From Acanthaster planci (taxonomy: Eukaryota > Echinodermata > Asteroidea > Valvatida > Acanthasteridae), in contig NW_019091448.1 in NCBI RefSeq assembly GCF_001949145.1, positions 497,594 to 561,593 on the forward strand: a DNA stretch of 64,000 nucleotides, written 5' to 3'. The position numbers were made by a program, and so were the translations under genes. This document shows, in pieces, positions 61,501-64,000 of the stretch. The notes below the pieces were generated by a model, which searched no databases, had not been told where the DNA came from, and saw only the letters and a list, made by a program, of their open reading frames with translations. Each line of letters begins with the position of its first letter. Positions within the stretch are counted from its first letter, which is position 1.

Positions 61501-64000
61501 GAGAGTAAATTATCACCAACTACTAGTATAATTACGTACTGCTGGGCTTCTGCATGCATATGTACTGCTGGACATTTACCTGCAATGACAGCACGCATTT
61601 AAGGTCCTTCTGGAGGTCTTCCAAGTCTTTTAGGTCTGACGAGTGCGTCGTTTTGGCACGGAGAAACTTCAAGATGCTGACGGCTCCTTGAGTGATGAAA
61701 ATCAGTTCTTTCTTATCCTGTAAGGGTGATTGTGCAAGACTTAAAGTTCAGAATAAAAAGCTTTTATGCTGAGAATGACCAAGGGTTATTGCCAGGGGTG
61801 AAGGGGCGAGCAGTAACAACCCCACACACGAAGTTCCAGCAAAGTTCAAGAGAAACCCATAATGAGGGAGCAGAAGATTGGAGTGACGACACAGATGTGT
61901 CCACACCCCACCAAACGGCAACATCCACACCCCACCAAAAGGCAACACACTGAAGCGACTACGAGATAATCATAAACATGTCTGGCCACCCTTTTAGAGG
62001 GTTGTTTGGAAACGATTGTAAGAAAGACAAGTTAGGCACTGATCTCCTTGAAGACCAGTGGGTCCAAGTCCATGCACTTTTGAGACCACAACCCCATCAA
62101 GTATGTATCTCTTGATGACTGCAACACTCTTTCTACCAGTTTTTTATTTGCATTTAGCAAGGAGGAAGGAATACAGAACTTACATGTATCTGCACTTAAC
62201 CCCCCTCCAAAAAGACAAAAACAAAAAGAGCAGAAACCCAGTCAAAACATATTTGAAACCATTTACAGCTAAGTCTTACCTCTGAATCTAAGTTGAAGCA
62301 TGGGGGTTCATTGAGGATGACCTCAGCCCAGGTCACGACCCTTTTGGCACATTCCACAGCTTCAGGCAGGTTCAGTGATGACAACAACTCAATTCCATCT
62401 TGAATCTGTATTTGTGGAAGGTTCATGATCACTCTGGTGTTAAGAATTCTGTTGCATGAAGAACAAATGGCTTATTACGGAAAGAAGTAGATGAGCTTCT
62501 ATGTCACTCTGAACTCTATTAAGCAGTATGAAAATGTGTTAAACCCCAATGAAGTTTCCTACCTCTTTGTGTACTCGTGAGATAGACATGTCCATTGGCC
62601 AATATGTTACAGCTTAAAATATTGCCCTCCTGTAACATTTTCTTCAATTTGGTTTTCTTTTGAATGACTGTACTGCATACTTGTATAAGGTGGTATCTTA
62701 ATAAAACTGCTTTCTGCAAATCCAATAAGCCTTTTGCAAGTTAAATTTTAATCTAAAGTTTAAGTTAAAATTAAGATCTGGTACACTGAATTCTTTAAAT
62801 TCACGTGAACATAAATTGAATTCTCCATACTAAAGACACTATTGCTATACCACAAAATTCGGGGCAAGCTTTTGCTTCGTTACATAAGAGACGCCCTGCA
62901 CCGATTCACTGTTTTCAATGGATAAGAAGGCATAAAAGAACCAGAGACGGTGGTTGCTAAGCAAAAGCTAGCCCTAAATCATGTGGTATAGCAACAGTGT
63001 CTTTAGTCTGGGGAATTCAATTTATTATGTTTATGTGCAATCAGATAACTCAGTGTACCAGATCATGAATGATGCCTCAGATTAATTTGTTTTTTTCAGC
63101 GAAATAAATCACCACTTACTCTGTCATGCTGAATTAGTGATTTCAGTCTGAAGATGTAAACATCGGTGGGGGACAAGTGATTGTAGGCCTTGGTTACCTG
63201 CAGTGCATCCTCAAGACAGTCCGCCTTGTCACTAGCAAGGATGTATTTTATCACCATCTATATGCGCATAATTAATATGTAACATTGGACAAAAGTTGAG
63301 AGAATACAGGTAGCTGAAAATCAAATCTTTTGTAGGGGCCAAAAATTATGCCTAACAAAGAAAAAGCTTGTAAAGGCACATGATTTGTAACAGAGAGATA
63401 TGCTTCTTCCAAATGATTGTCCAGTTTTGAAAATAATGGGTTTTAGAGTGGTGTAACTATTTTGCACCAAATAAAGTAATTGCCCCTCAGAAAGTTAGCC
63501 TGAGAAAGAGTCTATTTTTTTAGCCAATAACATCATAACGTTACACATTACATATTCAAATATGAAGCACACAAAAATTAATAAATGGTTGATTCAGATG
63601 TTGATTTACAGGTATATTGATTTAGGCACTACATGTTGTTGCATGTCTTGACACTACAAGTGACTCCTTTTGCACCTAGAGTGACAAGTTCTTTAATCCG
63701 GTGCATTAAGCAAAAAGGAAATCTTAATATCCTACATTTTAAAAAGCCCCATTAATATACCACTTCTTTTTTTGGTGGAGAGCATCTCAGTCCAAAATTT
63801 GGGGCCCTTTTTTAAGTGGACCCTGAACCCCACGCCGGGCTTTGAAAGTTCTCATTGAACCATGACAGAAATCACCTGACAATTTTGAAAAATCGTGGGC
63901 AAACCCTGAGATGCATTTTGGTCAATTCAACATACCGCAGCGTTATCCTTGCGTACATCATCATGCCGCAGGTCGTAGTTTGCCAGCATCTTCTTCAGCT
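28467..64000 (-). CDS. KNTC1: KNTC1 (Rod), kinetochore RZZ complex subunit, 3' part of gene
   Basis: Thirty-five minus-strand exons join with compatible phases into about 1390 codons. They match, in order, the alpha-solenoid and C-terminal Rod domain of vertebrate KNTC1. Examples are LEDALQVTKAYNHLSPTDVY, RDPYQEWTFTDFFQEN, LYEHQSIERRILD, CRVRALRCLFSLL, ALNTSMDLGVF and FPELVNYL. Human KNTC1 is about 2209 aa, so the window holds roughly the last 60 percent; the N-terminal beta-propeller lies beyond the right edge. KNTC1 with ZW10 and Zwilch forms the RZZ complex, which recruits Spindly/dynein and Mad1-Mad2 to unattached kinetochores. One exon falls in the gap at 33891-34689. Identification rests on remembered homologue sequence, but the collinear similarity is extensive. 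Confidence 0.95.
29737..29845 (-). CDS. KNTC1: KNTC1 exon, 109 nt
   Basis: It completes Arg and reads YDDAVSLIRVYYSNNPGSPS then ALVSDSGTPNDVLQLK, matching vertebrate LDEASVLITEYSKHCGKP...PCEILK. Acceptor GTCCTTAG, donor AAG|GTAGGA. Confidence 0.8.
30669..30814 (-). CDS. KNTC1: KNTC1 exon, 146 nt
   Basis: IKNCIFHYIEQTASYEALLT then TPHFPELVNYLVNEDQIQ, matching vertebrate NNITELVNYLANDLS. The donor AAAAG|GTACATGTAG embeds a stop, so reading through the donor would end the protein at KRYM. Confidence 0.85.
30886..30944. repeat. 59 bp hairpin
   Basis: AGCTTGGTCAGAATTACAGA pairs with TCTCTAGTTCTGACCAAGCT around an AT-rich loop, just upstream (minus sense) of a KNTC1 acceptor. It is probably a MITE end-pair remnant. 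Confidence 0.7.
31658..31747 (-). CDS. KNTC1: KNTC1 exon, 30 codons
   Basis: ALLGGKRYIAILDEITAMQK then EKKLLTTAEQ, between TTCCTGCAG and CAG|GTGAGT. Confidence 0.85.
32025..32166. mobile_element. 142 bp MITE, GTAGACGGAAAAGG family, copy 1
   Basis: GGTGGACGGAAAAGGGGACC at the left faces GGTCCCCTTTTCCGTCTACC at the right, and the hairpin continues inward through ACGWCATGCGTCACATGCAT-like arms. It is intronic in KNTC1. Confidence 0.8.
32505..32649 (-). mobile_element. tRNA-derived SINE
   Basis: In reverse complement it starts GGGTGGCATAGGTAGCGCTA (A-box region) and has a B-box-like GGATTCTATTCC at 32582-32593. It then shows GGGTTTTTCCTCAGGTTTCT, resembling the conserved GGTTTTCTCC...GGTTTCCTCC tail of many metazoan SINEs. 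It is intronic in KNTC1, in the sense orientation. Confidence 0.6.
32713..32842 (-). CDS. KNTC1: KNTC1 exon, 130 nt
   Basis: CPIVHDLDMMEPCRQFVKVE then MYAFAMGCLMYIND. It matches vertebrate CPVSGDLDLIGVARQYIQLE and LPAFALACLMLMP. Acceptor TTTCTAG, donor GAG|GTAAAA. Confidence 0.9.
33527..33590 (-). CDS. KNTC1: KNTC1 exon, 64 nt
   Basis: After a split codon it reads CPPLTEEQEEACRQTAVLLQ, equivalent to vertebrate CPLSPDQLSDCSESLIAVLE. Acceptor CCCCCAG, donor AAAG|GTCAGT. Its starting phase does not match the exon at 35982-36077, so an exon is missing between them. Confidence 0.85.
33817..33890 (-). mobile_element. end of a third tRNA-carrying TIR element, cut by the gap
   Basis: Bases 33817-33890 repeat the outer 70 bp of the 17085-17408 element (reverse complement), including TTGGGGAGATGTTAAT and ACCCAACGTATATTAA. 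The rest presumably lies in the gap. Confidence 0.8.
33891..34689. other. assembly gap (799 N)
   Basis: The gap is flanked by a tRNA-carrying repeat on the left and a 45 bp tandem array on the right, which explains the assembly failure. KNTC1 collinearity predicts one coding exon inside or beside it. Confidence 1.
34691..34893. repeat. 45 bp minisatellite, at least 4.5 copies
   Basis: Units start at 34691, 34736, 34781, 34826 and 34871, exactly 45 bases apart, with GTTGGTGACTCAAGC and GTGTGAATGAAATGATTTCT blocks. The array abuts the gap and may extend into it. It lies in a KNTC1 intron. Confidence 0.95.
35434..35553. mobile_element. 120 bp MITE, GTAGACGGAAAAGG family, copy 2
   Basis: It shares the termini GTAGACGGAAAAGG/CTTTTCTGTCTAC and the TGACGTCACATGCATATTAT block with 32025-32166. 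It is also in a KNTC1 intron. Confidence 0.75.
35820..35957. repeat. 138 bp imperfect hairpin
   Basis: GACAAATCCGA...TGAGACGCCATT at the left is mirrored by AATGGCGTCTCATCGGATTTGTC at the right. The hairpin lies directly downstream (minus sense) of the KNTC1 exon at 35982-36077. Confidence 0.75.
35982..36077 (-). CDS. KNTC1: KNTC1 exon, 32 codons
   Basis: AVRLIADLCLDYSVHDGKLW then NSVLQQLLKFGM, matching vertebrate AVRLVTELCLEYKIYDLQLW. Acceptor ATGCAG, donor ATG|GTATGC. It is the last exon before the gap. Confidence 0.9.
36557..36692 (-). CDS. KNTC1: KNTC1 exon, 136 nt
   Basis: EFMQNLMYLVEFEALNTSMD then SNKQGLVRGLWKHYNHEPR. It matches vertebrate SFETLNIPITYELF...GMIKGLWKNHSHE. Acceptor TTAATAG, donor AGG|GTGAGT. 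Confidence 0.9.
37581..37696 (-). CDS. KNTC1: KNTC1 exon, 116 nt
   Basis: QASTKISNACRVRALRCLFS then LLNTSMIEVVADRPVDEI. It matches vertebrate AHRTRALQCLFYLADKETIE. Acceptor TATTTAG, donor TCAG|GTACGG. Confidence 0.9.
38365..38437 (-). CDS. KNTC1: KNTC1 exon, 73 nt
   Basis: It completes Arg and reads VKYLLQYGGEVRGSALFLLN then FAYK; the vertebrate counterpart is RRVQYLLLSRPIDYSSRML. Acceptor TTTTTCAG, donor AAG|GTTTGC. Confidence 0.85.
38964..39040 (-). CDS. KNTC1: KNTC1 exon, 77 nt
   Basis: TVDLSSLSFMTPKEEKVAEE then ERSLA, acidic as in the vertebrate LQEDEALRR stretch. Acceptor GTCCTAG, donor CAAG|GTAGAC, phase 2. Confidence 0.8.
39437..39561 (-). CDS. KNTC1: KNTC1 exon, 125 nt
   Basis: It completes an Asp codon and reads IHAAANAIAEVNNCNIQKIR then LHLIEQWLPNTSS. 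This matches vertebrate DIHAAAKEIAEVNEINLEKV. Acceptor ATTTGCAG, donor ACG|GTAAGA. Confidence 0.9.
40406..40616 (-). CDS. KNTC1: KNTC1 exon, 211 nt
   Basis: SPEKQKAELTHQKLSHFCRC opens; DQPAKLTCKLYEHQSIERRI matches vertebrate GKPAHLIVSLYEHPSINQRI. Donor CCAG|GTGAGA. The acceptor may be three bases further upstream (AAAG) without changing phase. Confidence 0.9.
41035..41530. repeat. 92 bp minisatellite with degenerate flanks
   Basis: CCCCCATTCCATCATCCCAT recurs at 41091, 41183 and 41275, period 92, with a decayed fourth unit at 41371. Smaller CCATCCATCTCCT words fill the flanks. It is intronic in KNTC1. Confidence 0.9.
41630..41703 (-). CDS. KNTC1: KNTC1 exon, 74 nt
   Basis: PLKVMALEICVLLARLWKEK matches vertebrate FKISALKFCLYLAERWLQ. 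Acceptor TCTGCAG, donor AAT|GTGAGA. Confidence 0.85.
42244..42466 (-). CDS. KNTC1: KNTC1 exon, 223 nt
   Basis: LPTDHLFVTTINNLMKRAGA, a Gly/Asp-rich linker, then VVQKLLLSISSPEMAVATAR and VVVKELPMG. The last part matches vertebrate NPEWAVAIAISLAQDIPEG. Acceptor CCTGTAG; donor ATGG|GTACTT is weak. Confidence 0.85.
43629..43687 (-). CDS. KNTC1: KNTC1 exon, 59 nt
   Basis: ARELNEETVHQLLPVARLLK matches vertebrate STELSEESFPTLLLISKLMK residue for residue in spacing. Acceptor CTCTTAG, donor AAG|GTAAAT. Confidence 0.9.
44143..44290. mobile_element. CCAAGAGTTTGC MITE, copy 2
   Basis: This foldback unit shares GTTTGCAA, GGGTCGACAGATTT-like and CTCTTGGAGGTGCACT blocks with 27164-27330. It is intronic in KNTC1. 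Confidence 0.75.
44626..44716 (-). CDS. KNTC1: KNTC1 exon, 91 nt
   Basis: LRSTSVPLSPLSKDRLPYHP then LMKGGQWKIL, matching vertebrate TRLPFHLIFFGTAQNFWKIL. Acceptor GTTGCAG, donor CTGG|GTGAGT, phase 1. Confidence 0.9.
45353..45448 (-). CDS. KNTC1: KNTC1 exon, 32 codons
   Basis: GVQLMEYLVHYTRVTEPSEY then EITFNCTSDEEQ lies between CTTCCAG and CAG|GTAAAC. Confidence 0.85.
45939..46022 (-). CDS. KNTC1: KNTC1 exon, 28 codons
   Basis: VDSYDYLRLNFVLKCIRDEN matches vertebrate LDPYDYEMIEVVLKVIERAD. Acceptor TGAACAG, donor GTG|GTGAGC. Confidence 0.9.
46812..46986 (-). CDS. KNTC1: KNTC1 exon, 175 nt
   Basis: AFGLDKDEALLLYIENLLLP opens the exon and LVARLTAILDK closes it. It matches the vertebrate TFQLDCDAVLQLFIETLL to LSGILHK segment. 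Acceptor GCATGCAG, donor AAG|GTAAGC. Confidence 0.9.
47735..47847 (-). CDS. KNTC1: KNTC1 exon, 113 nt
   Basis: ISFKDVFNAQDTQDKRMLLP then DIVKHPAVDMDMIKKYC, equivalent to vertebrate ISFQPVFRQHFLTKKDLIKA. Acceptor TTGAACAG, donor GCAG|GTGAGA. Confidence 0.9.
48823..48939 (-). CDS. KNTC1: KNTC1 exon, 39 codons
   Basis: AVAKVGCELGRLHNEPAVEQ then RCRKLETDATWGHQLGKLK, matching vertebrate FRELSTDAQWGIRLGKLG. Acceptor TCGAAG, donor AAG|GTCAGC. Confidence 0.9.
51166..51294 (-). CDS. KNTC1: KNTC1 exon, 43 codons
   Basis: IFGSRRVDHHLALSLACVLP aligns with vertebrate VFNCRLVDLDLALGYCTLLP. Acceptor TTGATAG, donor CTG|GTAGGA. Confidence 0.9.
51877..51978 (-). CDS. KNTC1: KNTC1 exon, 34 codons
   Basis: ELQALIAKEQERCSQMVKIG continues to RDFTGTLMDK before donor AAG|GTAAGA. 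The acceptor is either GGGCAG (used) or TTGCAG nine bases later; both keep phase. Confidence 0.75.
52667..52848 (-). CDS. KNTC1: KNTC1 exon, 182 nt
   Basis: MENPVNSADCLARLSSAALE is followed by LIQYLQENNQYEMAFLVLAE and TLGTSLQYTAANTIG, matching vertebrate QESSQWELALRFVVGSFGTCLQ. Splice sites are GCTTAG and AAG|GTAAGG. Confidence 0.9.
53510..53910. mobile_element. TTAACCACTTC family, truncated copy 2
   Basis: It matches 6300-6692 in order and orientation, ending GGCAGGATATGGGTTAA. The left end is missing. It lies in a KNTC1 intron; the rest of the 52849-54087 intron shows nothing else recognisable. Confidence 0.7.
54088..54295 (-). CDS. KNTC1: KNTC1 exon, 208 nt
   Basis: It reads SLSGTETKRDPYQEWTFTDF and then FQENTLVLTSSYALP, the strongest single match (vertebrate GTHKDPYEEWSYSDFF). 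Acceptor AATAATAG; donor CAAG|GTTGTT is non-ideal but keeps phase 1. Confidence 0.9.
54942..55039 (-). CDS. KNTC1: KNTC1 exon, 98 nt
   Basis: After acceptor GCCAAG it reads LLCDCLELCKLLRLTDAVYH and then QCESGDYGISVQ, up to donor CAG|GTATGA. It matches vertebrate LLDALELCKHTL...QCQMDDCGI. A plus-strand open frame over this interval is only its antisense shadow. Confidence 0.85.
56065..56252 (-). CDS. KNTC1: KNTC1 exon, 188 nt
   Basis: ELSEYILTPEIAKTIYTIAD opens and KALTYCDQ closes the exon, between acceptor TTCTCAG and donor CAAA|GTAGGT. It corresponds to the vertebrate region around LTCQKLCQML. Confidence 0.85.
56782..56883 (-). CDS. KNTC1: KNTC1 exon, 102 nt
   Basis: It reads LGRLLGMSHEKLKSQLAMKA and then AEMGQIKTALKMC, matching the vertebrate LRALKDGNIKTALKKC segment. 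Splice sites are ATTGCAG and GCAG|GTAGAA. Confidence 0.9.
56986..57466 (-). mobile_element. hAT-like nonautonomous element, copy 2 (481 bp)
   Basis: TAGGGCTGTGTCA opens and CACAGCCTTA closes the element. A perfect 8 bp duplication, ACATTCGG, lies at 56978-56985 and 57467-57474. The interior is the reverse complement of the 11612-12034 copy, including CTCCAGCCA...TTTAGCAAGATTTAAGAGAC. It is intronic in KNTC1. Confidence 0.9.
57475..60077. other. KNTC1 intronic sequence
   Basis: Apart from the short exon at 58446-58513, I see no supportable feature here; open frames are short and without homologue-like content. Confidence 0.5.
58446..58513 (-). CDS. KNTC1: KNTC1 exon, 68 nt
   Basis: It is a Lys/Glu-rich linker, KETKQEGEKKKATSERNFSR, after acceptor TTTGCAG. 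It ends in phase 2 at a GTACTG donor, which fits the next exon. Confidence 0.7.
60078..60200 (-). CDS. KNTC1: KNTC1 exon, 41 codons
   Basis: Acceptor GTACCACAG opens IDFNEFLSLSEFRDASVRKV, matching EVFLSFEDYSNSSL of vertebrates. The donor is uncertain: AAA|GTGCGT at 60078 keeps phase 0 with the next exon, while AAA|GTGGAT at 60101 would not. Confidence 0.7.
61580..61717 (-). CDS. KNTC1: KNTC1 exon, 46 codons
   Basis: The sequence DKKELIFITQGAVSILKFLR continues to DLQKDLKCVLSLQ between a CCTTACAG acceptor and a CAG|GTAAAT donor. It aligns with the vertebrate segment ending EVASLQ. Confidence 0.85.
62280..62405 (-). CDS. KNTC1: KNTC1 exon, 42 codons
   Basis: Acceptor AAATACAG and donor GAG|GTAAGA bound IQDGIELLSSLNLPEAVECA and then KRVVTWAEVILNEPPCF. 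An acceptor 42 bases further upstream (CAACAG) would break the frame, which decides this start. Confidence 0.9.
62775..63065. mobile_element. 291 bp inverted-repeat element
   Basis: The ends GATCTGGTACACTGA and TCAGTGTACCAGATC are exact complements. The arms run about 110 bp with good pairing (ACTAAAGACACTRTTGCTAT). It has no coding content and lies between the KNTC1 exons at 63120 and 62405. Confidence 0.85.
63120..63257 (-). CDS. KNTC1: KNTC1 exon, 46 codons
   Basis: Acceptor ATATAG and donor AGA|GTAAGT bound MVIKYILASDKADCLEDALQ and then VTKAYNHLSPTDVYIFRLKS. This is one of the clearest matches to vertebrate KNTC1. Confidence 0.9.
63936..64000 (-). CDS. KNTC1: KNTC1 exon (partial, runs off the window)
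   Basis: It reads LKKMLANYDLRHDDVRKDNA and ends at donor GCG|GTATGT in phase 0. It aligns with the KLLRGYGIREVN segment of the vertebrate protein. Confidence 0.85.

Noticed and set aside
62401-62447. Upstream acceptor CAACAG for the KNTC1 exon at 62280-62405
   Set aside because: It would introduce a stop in phase 0. The ATACAG acceptor keeps the frame and the alignment to vertebrate KNTC1.

Overview
This is animal nuclear DNA: genes are split into short exons with GT/AG introns, coding density is low, and short nonautonomous DNA transposons, tRNA-derived repeats and a Penelope-like retroelement are abundant. The repeat content (foldback elements like the sea-urchin TU class, hAT-like and other inverted-repeat elements, very many TACATGTA palindromes) and a KNTC1 gene that resembles the vertebrate one suggest a marine invertebrate deuterostome such as an echinoderm, hemichordate or cephalochordate. 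The species cannot be fixed from sequence reading alone. There are two assembly gaps (18584-18628 and 33891-34689).

Layout. Bases 1-7300 are repeat-rich and hold no gene I can support. Bases 7372-8827 (+) encode a small two-exon leucine-rich-repeat protein. Bases 8870-12042 are mostly transposon remnants. Bases 15712-26526 (+) encode a six-exon, 544-residue coiled-coil protein with an SR-like segment and a C-terminal CAIM prenylation box. Its second intron carries a 2.6 kb foldback element with a Penelope-like reverse transcriptase fragment inside. From about 28467 to the right edge, on the minus strand, lies the 3' part of KNTC1 (Rod, the large subunit of the RZZ kinetochore checkpoint complex). 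I place 35 exons (about 1390 codons), nearly all phase-compatible with their neighbours. One further exon must lie in the 799-base gap. The 5' end, with the beta-propeller, is outside the window.

The coiled-coil gene and KNTC1 converge tail to tail at about 26.5-28.5 kb. Nothing suggests that the three genes form a pathway. The structurally unusual material is in the repeats: two foldback elements with related 16-17 bp subrepeats, two unrelated inverted-repeat elements that each carry a tRNA-like Pol III module, a hAT-like family with a perfect 8 bp target duplication, and several hairpin families inside KNTC1 introns.
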